Assembly: GCA_949285875.1 (NCBI GenBank)
Contig: CASDZZ010000010.1
Location: 1 to 36,163, forward strand
DNA from: an uncultured bacterium
Lineage (GTDB): Bacteria; Bacillota_I; Bacilli_A; RF39; UBA660
Reading direction: 5' to 3'
Length of the DNA: 36,163 nucleotides
Part shown: in pieces, positions 6,971 to 14,634 of the stretch
How the letters are laid out: each line of letters starts with the position of its first letter
Position numbering within the stretch: position 1 is the stretch's first letter
The notes under the pieces: model-generated
What the model was told of the DNA's origin: nothing
The model's database searches: none
What the model saw: only the letters and a program-made list of their open reading frames with translations
Made by a program: the position numbers and the translations under genes

Positions 6971-7753
6971 ATGACTAAGTTTATAACTAAAGAAGCTTTT
7001 AAAAAAATGACTAAATTTGATAATCCAAACGGGAGAGATAATTTAAGATTTTTTGATGAAGAAAATTTGATAAAATTATCTGTTAGGGACTATTGCTACT
7101 GGAATCAAATATTAAGGAAAGACTTGCAAGGTTTTAGAAAACCAGAAGAAATATACTTTCTAGATGACAGTTTTAAGGATTATGTGGAAAACTTTAAAAC
7201 CGCAATAAAAAATAAATTTTTAAATGATTTTTGTGTGTTGCACGAAAAAGATATTTATAACGTGCCTACTTTACAAAAGTTAAAACTAATAAGAACTTTA
7301 CTTTATAATAATGCTTGCGCAGTTCATAATAATTTAATATACGGTGATTATTCACCTTCTAATATAATGGTAGATAATAATTTCTTACCAACAGTTATTG
7401 ACCTAGAAATGTCAATTGTAAATGGTAATATGCATAATTTCCAAACTAAATACCATAATGCTTTATATTATTATGGTACTGATTTTTTAGAGGATGAACA
7501 TAAAATAATTACTTGTGATAAAATAACTTTATTAAATTTATCGCTAGATTTACTTTTGCAAGGAAAAGTTGATATATATGCACACAAAATAAATCCTTAT
7601 CTTATAAGAAGAAATATTAAACTTTTAAATCTTCCTCCTGAGTTAGAAAAGAAGTATATTGATATTTTATATTATAGAAAAGCTCCGGATAAAAATGATT
7701 TTTTTGTTGACGATTTTGATTATATGATAAAAAATGGTTATAGGTTAAAATGA
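6971..7753 (+). CDS. kinase-fold (APH/choline-kinase-like) protein
   Basis: 260 residues from ATG 6971; the in-frame GTG at 6962 lies inside the ribosome binding site (AGAAGGTGAT), so the ATG is preferred. The catalytic loop of the kinase/aminoglycoside-phosphotransferase fold is clear: YGDYSPSN at 124-131 (Asp126, Asn131), then the metal-binding DLE at 144-146. A typical glycine-rich ATP loop is not obvious in the N-terminal lobe, so the N-lobe is divergent. The protein looks cytoplasmic. The substrate is unknown. Small-molecule phosphorylation is more likely than antibiotic resistance given its core-gene neighbours. It ends overlapping, tail to tail, with the minus-strand gene at 7745. Confidence 0.65.
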   Translation: MTKFITKEAFKKMTKFDNPNGRDNLRFFDEENLIKLSVRDYCYWNQILRKDLQGFRKPEEIYFLDDSFKDYVENFKTAIKNKFLNDFCVLHEKDIYNVPTLQKLKLIRTLLYNNACAVHNNLIYGDYSPSNIMVDNNFLPTVIDLEMSIVNGNMHNFQTKYHNALYYYGTDFLEDEHKIITCDKITLLNLSLDLLLQGKVDIYAHKINPYLIRRNIKLLNLPPELEKKYIDILYYRKAPDKNDFFVDDFDYMIKNGYRLK

Positions 7754-8134
7754 TTGTAGTTCAGAAATTGTTAAATTTTTATTACTATAATTTTTTATGA
7801 CAATATATTTACTAATTATTGACCCAATAACAAATAAATAAGAACTTTGTATTTGAAGAAGAGCATCACTTCTATTTGCACTATCTTCTTTTTTTGTTAT
7901 CTCATATTCCTTATAATTTATATATAAAAATGCAACGGAAACAGCAATAGAAATAAAAGTTTGAAACAAAAGAAGGTTTTGGGCTTCAGTTTCTGAAAAT
8001 AATCCAGTTTTTTTATCTAGTTTTAATTTTTTATCATAAGATAAAATCAGTGATAATAATATCCCAATTAAAAAAACAAATTTTACTATTAATTGTATAT
8101 TTAAAAGAAAATTCTTTTCATCATCTTTACTCAT
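7745..8134 (-). CDS. small membrane protein, unknown
   Basis: 129 residues with three hydrophobic stretches: about 10-30 (IQLIVKFVFLIGILLSLIL), 52-68 (FQTFISIAVSVAFLYI) and 93-108 (SYLFVIGSIISKYIVI). Charged linkers separate them (KKLKLDKKTG, YEITKKEDSANR). No catalytic motif is seen and the family is not recognised. The ATG at 8134 lacks a strong ribosome binding site, so expression may be low. The 3' end overlaps the kinase-fold gene by 9 bp in convergent orientation, which could allow mutual transcriptional interference. Confidence 0.6.
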   Translation of the reverse strand: MSKDDEKNFLLNIQLIVKFVFLIGILLSLILSYDKKLKLDKKTGLFSETEAQNLLLFQTFISIAVSVAFLYINYKEYEITKKEDSANRSDALLQIQSSYLFVIGSIISKYIVIKNYSNKNLTISELQSF

Positions 8135-8153
8135 ATTTAATTATATTAAAAAT

Positions 8154-8178
8154 AAAAAAGAATACTACTGTATTCTTA
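8154..8178 (-). terminator. terminator of the 44-aa membrane gene
   Basis: AAGAATAC/GTATTCTT (8158-8165 with 8170-8177, loop of 4) is followed on the minus strand by a T-run. It overlaps the stop codon of the gene at 8176-8310. Confidence 0.8.
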
Positions 8179-8310
8179 AGCAAAAATAGGTGCTAAAATA
8201 GCTGTTATTGCAGAACTTACCATTGCTATTAAAGCAATCCAAACAAAAACTTTATTCCAATTTATTTTAAATTTCTTCTTCTTTTTTTGTTCTTTTTTTA
8301 TTTCTTTCAA
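8176..8310 (-). CDS. 44-aa single-pass membrane protein (DUF4044-like)
   Basis: A TTG start at 8310 has an excellent ribosome binding site, GAGGTG at 8317-8322, and a TATAAT at 8329-8334 (minus strand). The product starts with a dense Lys/Glu segment (KEIKKEQKKKKKF) and then has one membrane helix (NKVFVWIALIAMVSSAI) ending LAPIFA. The basic head plus a KVFVWIAL-type helix recalls the tiny DUF4044 proteins of Bacilli; that match is from memory. The immediate terminator supports a real monocistronic gene. It is divergent from spoIIM. Confidence 0.65.
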   Translation of the reverse strand: MKEIKKEQKKKKKFKINWNKVFVWIALIAMVSSAITAILAPIFA

Positions 8311-8405
8311 TGTTTTCACCTCAAAAATATTATAATATAAAAAAAGTTAAATTTAAAGTAATATTTTTTTTAAAAGTTAATATAGTTTACTAAAGGAGAG
8401 AAACA

Positions 8406-9038
8406 ATGAAAACAATAATAAATTATATTAACGACACACTAAAAAAAGAAAAACCACTTTTATTTTTTACTTTTATAGTTTTTACTCTTGGTTTATTATT
8501 AGGAACCATTTTTATAACAATGATTACAGAAGAGGATAAAACTCTCTTATTAAATCAGCTTTCTACTTATTTAGAAAGTACAAAAAAACTTTCTAAAGAT
8601 GTTTTTGGGATAGTAGCTTTTAAAAGTTGCTTTTTAAATAATTTTATACAATTACTTATACTTTTTATATTAGGAATTTCCATGATAGGTATCTTGGCAG
8701 TTATTATAATTTTATTTTTTAAAGGATTTATGATAGGTACTAGTTTATCAACCTTTATTTTAAAGTTTAAGGTAAAAGGTATTTTAGGATGCTTTTTGTA
8801 TGTTTTTCCTACAACAATAATTAACATATTAATTTTTATTTTATTATCTTTTTATGCGGTTTATGTTTCTAAAAAATTTTTGTATGCATTATTTAAAAAA
8901 GATAATTTAAATTTTAAAACTTTTCTTGGAAAATATTTATTAACTTTTGTTATTTGTGTTATTTTAATGTTTTTTACTTGCTTTTTAGAAAGTTTTTTAA
9001 CTCCGTTTTTATTAAAATTATTTAATTATGCTATATAA
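8406..9038 (+). CDS. spoIIM: stage II sporulation protein M family membrane protein
   Basis: 210 residues, ATG at 8406 behind AAAGGAGAG. The family pattern is present: a first helix (about 18-40: LLFFTFIVFTLGLLLG), an extracytoplasmic loop, and a core of four or five helices with the conserved FFKGFMIGTSLSTF segment (about 104-117). Known role: with SpoIID and SpoIIP it forms the machine that remodels septal peptidoglycan during engulfment. SpoIIM-like proteins also occur in non-sporulating bacteria, so the name alone does not prove sporulation; SpoIVB in the same window strengthens it. It ends 43 bp before mnmA. Confidence 0.8.
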   Translation: MKTIINYINDTLKKEKPLLFFTFIVFTLGLLLGTIFITMITEEDKTLLLNQLSTYLESTKKLSKDVFGIVAFKSCFLNNFIQLLILFILGISMIGILAVIIILFFKGFMIGTSLSTFILKFKVKGILGCFLYVFPTTIINILIFILLSFYAVYVSKKFLYALFKKDNLNFKTFLGKYLLTFVICVILMFFTCFLESFLTPFLLKLFNYAI

Positions 9039-9066
9039 TGACTCACCATGATATTTATGTTATAAT
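9038..9066 (+). promoter_or_regulatory. mnmA promoter
   Basis: A -35 ATGACT at 9038-9043 and a consensus -10 TATAAT at 9061-9066 are separated by 17 bp. The leader would be only about 9-10 nt, with the ribosome binding site (GGTGTGGTGAT) partly within it. Confidence 0.55.
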
Positions 9067-9081
9067 TGGTGTGGTGATTAG

Positions 9082-10116
9082 ATGAAAAAAGTATTAATTG
9101 GAATGAGTGGGGGAGTGGATTCTTCGGTAGCTGCTTTGCTACTAAAAAAACAAGGTTATGAAGTTATAGGGGTAACAATGACTTTGTTTGACGAAGAAAA
9201 GCCTAATGATGGCTGTCTTTCCAATAGTTCGCTAGAGGATGCTAAATTAATATGTGATAAACTTGGGATAAAGCATTATGTTATAGATTTAAAAAAGGAA
9301 TTTAAAAAATATGTAATTGATGATTTTATTAAAAATTATATAAATGGGTTTACTCCTAATCCATGTGTTATGTGTAATAAATATTTAAAGTTTGGACTTT
9401 TATATAAAAAGGCTAAAGAACTAGGTTGCGATTATATTGCAACAGGGCATTATGCAAGTCAAAAAGAAGGAAAATTAATGATCTCAAATTGTGGTAAAAA
9501 AGATCAAACATATTTTCTTTATGCGATAGATAAAAAAATACTTAAGCATTTAATTTTTCCTCTTGAGAATTTTGAAAATAAAGAGGAAATTAGAAAAATT
9601 GCAATTGAAAATGATTTATTTGTAGCTAAAAAGAAAGATAGTCAAGAAATCTGTTTTATACCAAATAATGATTATGTCTCTTTTATAGGTAAAAACTCTT
9701 CAATGAAAAATCTTGAAGGAAATTTTATCGATAAGGAAGGAAATATATTAGGAAGACATAAAGGTATCATTAATTATACAATCGGGCAACGAAAAGGACT
9801 TGGAATAAGCTATAAGGTTCCTTTATATGTTATTGATATTAATACTGATAATAATACTGTTACTTTAGGAGAAGAAAAGGATTTATATAGTAATTCTTTA
9901 GTGGCTACTAATGTTAATCTATTAGTAGATGAATTACCATCTTCTGTAGAAGCTAAAATTAGGTATAGATCATCGCTTGCTAAAGCTAAAGTCTCTACTC
10001 TTGATAATAACGATTTAAAAATTGTTTTTGATATTCCTCAAAGAGCAATAACTAAAGGTCAATCCGTTGTTTTGTATAAAGATGGAGTTTGTTTAGGTGG
10101 AGGTATTATAAAATAA
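9082..10116 (+). CDS. mnmA: tRNA 2-thiouridylase MnmA
   Basis: 344 residues, a normal length. It thiolates U34 of tRNA-Lys, -Glu and -Gln using ATP and a persulfide. The PP-loop SGGVDSS lies at residues 9-15. Catalytic Cys98 sits in NPCVMCNKYLKF; the second Cys191 sits in KDSQEICFIP. The tRNA-binding signature TIGQRKGLGI and the C-terminal beta-barrel are present. The sulfur-donating desulfurase that often neighbours mnmA is not in this window. It begins behind a short leader and ends at a strong terminator. Confidence 0.97.
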   Translation: MKKVLIGMSGGVDSSVAALLLKKQGYEVIGVTMTLFDEEKPNDGCLSNSSLEDAKLICDKLGIKHYVIDLKKEFKKYVIDDFIKNYINGFTPNPCVMCNKYLKFGLLYKKAKELGCDYIATGHYASQKEGKLMISNCGKKDQTYFLYAIDKKILKHLIFPLENFENKEEIRKIAIENDLFVAKKKDSQEICFIPNNDYVSFIGKNSSMKNLEGNFIDKEGNILGRHKGIINYTIGQRKGLGISYKVPLYVIDINTDNNTVTLGEEKDLYSNSLVATNVNLLVDELPSSVEAKIRYRSSLAKAKVSTLDNNDLKIVFDIPQRAITKGQSVVLYKDGVCLGGGIIK

Positions 10117-10138
10117 AGCACGACTGCTTTATTTTTTA
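10111..10138 (+). terminator. mnmA terminator
   Basis: AAATAAAGCA (10111-10120) pairs perfectly with TGCTTTATTT (10125-10134), loop CGAC, then further T's. The stem includes the stop codon region. Confidence 0.9.
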
Positions 10139-10161
10139 TTTACATATATTGTTTTCGTTAT

Positions 10162-10204
10162 TTTTTTACAAATTTATTGACAATTTTGTAAAAAAGTGTA
10201 AAAT
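10162..10204 (+). promoter_or_regulatory. promoter and probable operator of the HTH gene
   Basis: A consensus -35 TTGACA (10177-10182) and a -10 TAAAAT (10199-10204) are 16 bp apart. A perfect 11-bp inverted repeat, TTTTTTACAAA at 10162-10172 and TTTGTAAAAAA at 10185-10195, brackets the -35 box with a 12-bp centre. A dyad placed over the promoter of an HTH gene is the classic layout of autorepression; this is inference. Confidence 0.6.
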
Positions 10205-10236
10205 AGTAATTGTAACATAGGATAGGGGAGAAAGAT

Positions 10237-11004
10237 ATGGAAAAACTTATTGATATATTGCAAGAACTTGGAATTTCTAAAGTTAAACTAGCTAAATATT
10301 TAGGTGTCTCAAGACAGATGATTTATAATTATTTAGAAATGAATGATATTTCTAGATGGCCAAAAGATAAAAAAATGAAATTATTTAATTTATTAGACAT
10401 TAAAGAAGCTTCTGAAATAGAAAATATAAAAATAGATGCTGAATTTATAAATAAAGTTGATATGATAATTAATGGTGATTCATCTAATGTTTGCGTTACG
10501 CATTCAGAAAATATAGAGTTTAAAGAACTTAAACCAAGAGAACAAGAATTATTAAATGATATCATTTTTCTAATTAAAGAACGCTTTATTGATGGCACTG
10601 AAGATGCTTATACTACATATAAATATTTACTTAATTTTATTCAAGGCTTAGAAAACGTAAAAGAATTAAAATATATGATGGCTTACATTGTAAAATTATT
10701 AGGTTTTGTTAATCCTGAAGAATATGATTTTAACGAAGAAGAACAGTTTGTTTTTGAAAGCATAATTCATACTGCAATGGTTCTTTACCGAAATGGTGGT
10801 GCGTCTAGGTCAAAATTAATTGAATCACATAAAAGATTTGTAGAAGAAATTGAACATAAAAAAGAAGAAAAATTAAGTAGAACGCAAGAGATTAATTCGG
10901 CTAAAATACAAGCTTTACAAGAACTTGGTTACAGTGAAATCAACAGACAAAATGCTTCAGAAGTATTAGCTAAAATAGCTGAAATACAATCTAGAGATGT
11001 TTAA
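10237..11004 (+). CDS. helix-turn-helix DNA-binding protein
   Basis: 255 residues. Residues 1-55 form an HTH: SKVKLAKYLGVSRQMIYNY gives turn and recognition helix, followed by WPKDKKMKLFNLLDI. The rest has no motif I recognise: an acidic middle part (PREQELLNDI, EEYDFNEEEQ), a helical core and a coiled-coil tail (HKKEEKLSRTQEINSAK, then LQELGYSEINRQ). It probably acts as an oligomeric transcription regulator in the cytoplasm, with the C-terminal part for oligomerisation or ligand sensing. ATG 10237 follows GGGGAGAAAG. An inverted repeat over its promoter suggests it represses itself. Confidence 0.75.
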   Translation: MEKLIDILQELGISKVKLAKYLGVSRQMIYNYLEMNDISRWPKDKKMKLFNLLDIKEASEIENIKIDAEFINKVDMIINGDSSNVCVTHSENIEFKELKPREQELLNDIIFLIKERFIDGTEDAYTTYKYLLNFIQGLENVKELKYMMAYIVKLLGFVNPEEYDFNEEEQFVFESIIHTAMVLYRNGGASRSKLIESHKRFVEEIEHKKEEKLSRTQEINSAKIQALQELGYSEINRQNASEVLAKIAEIQSRDV

Positions 11005-11065
11005 ATTTTAATCTCTACTATACTTCGTATAATACATATTATGTTAACATTTACTTTTTTGTTTT

Positions 11066-11101
11066 AAAAAGATAACTCTATATAAACAGTTATCTTTTTT
11101 T
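11066..11101. terminator. terminator downstream of the HTH gene
   Basis: A perfect 12-bp stem, AAAAAGATAACT (11066-11077) with its complement at 11088-11099, has a 10-nt loop and flanking A/T runs. It can terminate in either direction. Confidence 0.85.
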
Positions 11102-11465
11102 ACTTTATTCTATCCTATCCTATCGTAATCTTATTCTATCTTAATTGTTATAGTTAAGTCTATAGATATCTATATAGATATATTTATAGCTTATAATACT
11201 CTATATTTAATATTTAAGTTAATAACACTTAATAATATATTAATATATCTATATACTATTTATTGGCTTCCTCGAATAATTGTTTACCACTTTGTCATTA
11301 TCTTTTAGAACTTCTAAATTAATATTATACTTTAAAACAAATCGAGATATATAATTATACGTTTAAGTTATTTTTGGTGCGTTACAATTAACGATAAAAA
11401 TTTAAAACAATAGAACTTATCAGTAATTTGTATGGTAATTTTAATAAAAAAGCGCAATTATTAAA

Positions 11466-11507
11466 AAATATAGTCCCCTACTTTTACTTGCAAAAAATAG
11501 GGGACTT
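11466..11507 (-). terminator. GC-rich hairpin, terminator of the ASCH gene
   Basis: AGTCCCCTA (11472-11480) pairs perfectly with TAGGGGACT (11498-11506), with an inner TTTT/AAAA extension. On the minus strand it is followed within four bases by TTTTTT, so it should end the ASCH transcript about 95 nt after the stop codon. The G/C block stands out in very AT-rich surroundings. Confidence 0.65.
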
Positions 11508-11601
11508 ACTAATTAAATCCTTAAGAATTATAATTTATATTTTAAAGAGAGAGATTCTCATTTTAAAAATTAAAGTAATAGTTAGTTTCTAGATAATTTA
11601 T

Positions 11602-11991
11602 TTACCTAGTTTGTTCTTCATAATTCCATAAACCTAATTTTCCTTTAGTTGGAATCTGTTTTTTATATTTAACGATATTTTCAAGTTTCCATGCATAGGT
11701 TTCTACGTGATTACTTCGTCCGTATACAATGGGGTCTTTTTTTCTTAGTTCTTCATTAAATTTTTTATCTACTAATATGCAGTCAGTAAGAATAGCCTCC
11801 CCTATTATTGCTCCCCTACTACAATTTAAATTATACTTTTCAAATCTTTTTAACATATCTTTTTCTAAACTTAATCCTGCATGAATTAAAATTTTACCTC
11901 TGTAATTAGTTTTCCAACTTCTAAATTCATATTCTTTGTAACCTTCAATTATTAATGTTGCCCAAGGTTCTTTTATTGTTAGTGTTTTCAT
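11602..11991 (-). CDS. ASCH-domain protein
   Basis: 129 residues forming one complete ASCH (PUA-like beta-barrel) domain. The signature is clear: LTIKEPWATLIIEGYKEYEF at 3-22 followed by RSWKTNYRGKILIHAG, then GAIIGEAILTDC. ASCH proteins are small RNA-binding or nucleoside-hydrolysing domains; some cleave N4-acetylcytidine nucleosides. The exact role here is unknown. ATG 11991 follows AGAGGT. It lies 9 bp after the broken bile-salt hydrolase on the same strand and may be expressed from that promoter. Confidence 0.88.
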   Translation of the reverse strand: MKTLTIKEPWATLIIEGYKEYEFRSWKTNYRGKILIHAGLSLEKDMLKRFEKYNLNCSRGAIIGEAILTDCILVDKKFNEELRKKDPIVYGRSNHVETYAWKLENIVKYKKQIPTKGKLGLWNYEEQTR

Positions 11992-12000
11992 TTTATACCT

Positions 12001-12659
12001 CTAGTTAATATAATTTATACGCTCTTTATCTATTAAATTAAAAATGGTTAATTTTTGAGTATTTTTATTTGTATCGTTCATAGTAACAGCATTTATTTGA
12101 TTATTATTATAAGTTTTATAATAATAAATTCCCTTAGCTAGATTAATGCAGCATGAATAAGTGGTTATATCAAATTTATTATTTGCTGTTATGACGGTTC
12201 CTCTTATCATTGCTACAGAATCTAAAATATGAAAAAATTGAGAAACATTATCTTCTTCTGAACCATCCGATACACTATTTGTTAAATTAAAAGAAGCTCT
12301 AACAAAACGTGATACAGAAGAAGAATCTCCTGGTAATCCTATAGCTCCCATTCCTTCTGAAAATGACTTTAAGTCAAGCTTTTGGGAGAAGTTATTATCT
12401 GGATTTTTAGGAGATAATAACATGTAATTGTTAAGATTTTTTAAATGATAAGGAAAATCTGGGTTATTAGTTAAAACTCCTACATCATTTTTATATATTT
12501 TTAAGCCTTCTTTTGTTTGTTCTATGACAAGACAGCCTTCTTTATCACTTAGCATAAAGTGAAGCGGAGCTAGCGGGAAATCATCTTTAAAACTTATGTT
12601 TACCAAAAATTGCGACCAAAATAGCAATCATTATTTTTATATTTTATGCATGTACACAT
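12001..12659 (-). pseudogene. bile-salt hydrolase / choloylglycine hydrolase, internally deleted
   Basis: The true gene start is intact: AGGAGG, then ATG at 12659 and MCTCIKYKNNDCYFGRN, carrying the N-terminal nucleophile Cys2 and the family FGRN arginine. This frame stops at 12600-12602. The neighbouring frame then continues with the rest of the enzyme (LVNISFKDDFPLAPLHFML, GVLTNNPDFPYHLKNLNNY, GLPGDSSSVSRFVRA, FFHILDSVAM, GIYYYKTYNNNQI) to the stop at 12001. Compared with the usual 315-330 residues, about 100 codons between residue 18 and about 118 are missing, plus a frameshift. Asp21 and Asn82 of the active site fall in the lost part. A TTG at 12627 could start a 208-aa fragment without Cys2, which would be inactive. 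Confidence 0.88.
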
Positions 12660-12665
12660 ATTATT

Positions 12666-12749
12666 AGCCTCCTATATGTTCTTTTAAATATTATAACAAA
12701 TATTATTAATATTTTTTTATTTTTTTTATAAATATTATATAGGAGGGCT
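12666..12749. repeat. near-perfect inverted repeat between divergent genes
   Basis: AGCCTCCTATAT (12666-12677) and ATATAGGAGGGCT (12737-12749) are inverted copies differing by one inserted base, separated by about 59 bp of nearly pure A/T. Each arm contains the ribosome binding site of one divergent gene (bile-salt hydrolase left, FkbM right). It may simply reflect two similar leaders. Confidence 0.5.
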
Positions 12750-12753
12750 TTTT

Positions 12754-13698
12754 ATGAATAATGTAGACAAAAGTTTTTTAGATTTAGTTAAAAAAATAGA
12801 TAGCATGAACACTGAGGAATTATTTTTAAATATTAAAAATAATTTTTTAAGGATTCCAAAAGAAACTCAAAACTCTATTGCAGACTTTTTTAAAAAATTT
12901 AATTTTTGGGGTCAAATTGATGTTTCTTCAAATAATTATGAAGCTTTATATAATAAGGCAATTTCTTTAAAAAATAATTTAAAAGAATATATATGGTTAT
13001 ATCAAAATTTAGCAGATTATAAATCGAGAAAATTACTATATGGAATATTAAATAATTGGTATAAGTATGACTTTTTTACGGTTAAATCATGTCTTGAAAA
13101 TCCTTATAAACATTACTTCGATTTAGATATTATACCCTATTGCAATAATGAGGTTTTAGTTGATTTAGGTGCCTATACTGGTGATACTGTTAAAGATTAT
13201 ATAGAAACTTATGGTAAAGAATCTTATAAAAAAATATATTGTTATGATATTACTCCAGAAACTTTTGCTTATTTAAAAGATAACCTATCTTCATATGATA
13301 ATATTATTTATGAGAGAAAAGCCGTTAGTAATACCAAAGATATTTTATATTTAGATATAAATAATGAGTCAAATTCAGCTAACAAGGTTTCTTCAGAAGG
13401 CAGTATAAAACTTGATGTTACAACACTTGATGAGGATATTAAAGAAAAAATAACCATGATTAAAATGGATATAGAGGGTTATGAAGAAAATGCTTTATTA
13501 GGTAGTGTTAATCATATCAAAAATGATAATCCTAAACTATTAATCTCGGTTTATCATAATAATGATCATTTATGGAAAATACCTAAACTAATAAATAATA
13601 TTAATGAAAATTATAATTATTATTTAAGATGTTATGGAAATAATATTTATCCAACTGAGATAGTTTTATTTGCAATTCCTAAAGAAAAAAACAAGTGA
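12754..13698 (+). CDS. FkbM-family methyltransferase
   Basis: 314 residues. The SAM-binding motif I, VLVDLGAYTGDTVKDY, lies at about 129-144 after a helical N-terminal region. Then come YCYDITPETFAYLKDNL (acidic motif II), VTTLDEDIKEKITMIKMDIE (the FkbM 'lKiDvEG' block) and a C-terminal segment with PTEIVLFAIP. The family methylates hydroxyls of sugars or other small molecules; the acceptor is unknown, with surface glycans a common target. ATG 12754 follows AGGAGGG. It is monocistronic between a divergent pseudogene and a terminator. No sugar-gene cluster surrounds it. Confidence 0.85.
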   Translation: MNNVDKSFLDLVKKIDSMNTEELFLNIKNNFLRIPKETQNSIADFFKKFNFWGQIDVSSNNYEALYNKAISLKNNLKEYIWLYQNLADYKSRKLLYGILNNWYKYDFFTVKSCLENPYKHYFDLDIIPYCNNEVLVDLGAYTGDTVKDYIETYGKESYKKIYCYDITPETFAYLKDNLSSYDNIIYERKAVSNTKDILYLDINNESNSANKVSSEGSIKLDVTTLDEDIKEKITMIKMDIEGYEENALLGSVNHIKNDNPKLLISVYHNNDHLWKIPKLINNINENYNYYLRCYGNNIYPTEIVLFAIPKEKNK

Positions 13699-13716
13699 TT
13701 AAATCTCACTTGTTTT
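13688..13716. terminator. bidirectional terminator
   Basis: AAAACAAGTGA (13688-13698) pairs perfectly with TCACTTGTTTT (13706-13716). It covers the stop codons of the two convergent genes. Confidence 0.9.
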
Positions 13717-14431
13717 CTGCTTTTTTCATGTTTTTTAATTCTTTTATTTTTCTTTTGTAGTATTTATTTTCATCTCTAAAATCTGTATCCATTTCACTAT
13801 ACGCTGTAGTAAATAAACTTGTTAATAATACACTTGAGGAACATGAGATAATACAAGATGTAGTTACAATTGCTTTATTATTTTTTTGAACAGGATCGTA
13901 GTCTAGAAAAGAATTGTAGACTACGGATATCTTAGTATTATTATCTTTAAGATTAACATCTGTTTCAACTTCATATGTATTTTCTTCTTCTGTAATAGAA
14001 AAAGTCTTTTTTATACCTTCAAGATTAGAATTAACTATTTTATCTACTTGATTTGTTAAATCATCTTTAGTTTTTAAAATTACTACTTTTCTTATATAAT
14101 ATTTATCTTTTTCTTCATATGGGTATTTAATAGTAATGATAGATTCTTTATTTTCTTCATTGGCAATGCCTGGAATAGCATAATTAATTTCAGAATCAAC
14201 ATATCTCGTTTCATATCTTGGAATGTTAAGAAAAGAAATATCTACATTTTGAGCTATAGCATATGTAGCAGTTCCTATTATTGTTCCCACAAATACAGGT
14301 GCTGCTATCATTGCGGCAATTTTTGCCCTGTTAACTCTAATAAGTTTTACATATTTTTTTATGCATTCTTTTATTTCTGCTTCTTCTATATTATTGGTAT
14401 TTTTACCTTGTACATCTTTACTATTTTCCAT
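13706..14431 (-). CDS. two-span membrane protein, unknown
   Basis: 241 residues from ATG 14431, chosen over an in-frame start at 14464 because GGAGGCATAGT directly precedes it. A hydrophilic acidic N-terminus (about 1-35) is followed by one membrane helix (about 38-60: AKIAAMIAAPVFVGTIIGTA), a large probably extracytoplasmic region (about 62-185, rich in Thr, Asn and Lys) and a second helix (about 189-215, with CIISCSSSVLL). It ends in a basic tail (YYKRKIKELKNMKK). No family recognised. The two-helix topology would place both ends in the cytoplasm. Confidence 0.6.
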   Translation of the reverse strand: MENSKDVQGKNTNNIEEAEIKECIKKYVKLIRVNRAKIAAMIAAPVFVGTIIGTATYAIAQNVDISFLNIPRYETRYVDSEINYAIPGIANEENKESIITIKYPYEEKDKYYIRKVVILKTKDDLTNQVDKIVNSNLEGIKKTFSITEEENTYEVETDVNLKDNNTKISVVYNSFLDYDPVQKNNKAIVTTSCIISCSSSVLLTSLFTTAYSEMDTDFRDENKYYKRKIKELKNMKKAENK

Positions 14432-14634
14432 ACTATGCCTCCATTTGCTTGAATATTGTAGCAAATTAATATTTTATTGTAAAGTTTTTTGTGAAAAACA
14501 TATAATTTAATAAATATGTAGTTTTTATTTTATATGTTAAGTATTTTTTTAATACACAAAGTAAGCTTTTATATATAAAAAAGATGTTACACCCAATCAA
14601 TTAGAACATTAAATAAAAAAATCTTTTTAGTGAC

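Larger units (their letters stand above)
11005..11601. other. 597-bp gene-free AT-rich interval
   Basis: No credible open frame is seen on either strand. It holds two strong hairpins (listed separately), a run of imperfect TCTATCC/TATCC repeats (11104-11140) with two copies of TTATTCTATC, a self-complementary AT segment near 11158-11182 (TATAGATATCTATATAGATA), and a small GAGAGATTCTC palindrome near 11545-11560. No DnaA-box cluster or RNA gene is recognised. Confidence 0.5.

Noticed and set aside
6971-7753. Calling the kinase-fold gene an aminoglycoside resistance enzyme
   Set aside because: Only the catalytic loop is shared; the N-lobe and substrate region do not match known resistance enzymes and the context is core genes.
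11104-11140. TATCC repeats as a CRISPR or origin iteron array
   Set aside because: The units are only 5-6 bp, imperfect, without spacers, and there are no DnaA boxes or cas genes nearby.
12001-12627. Reading the bile-salt hydrolase as an intact 208-aa gene from a TTG
   Set aside because: The true start with Cys2 lies upstream in another phase and the expected central block is missing, so it is a deleted pseudogene.
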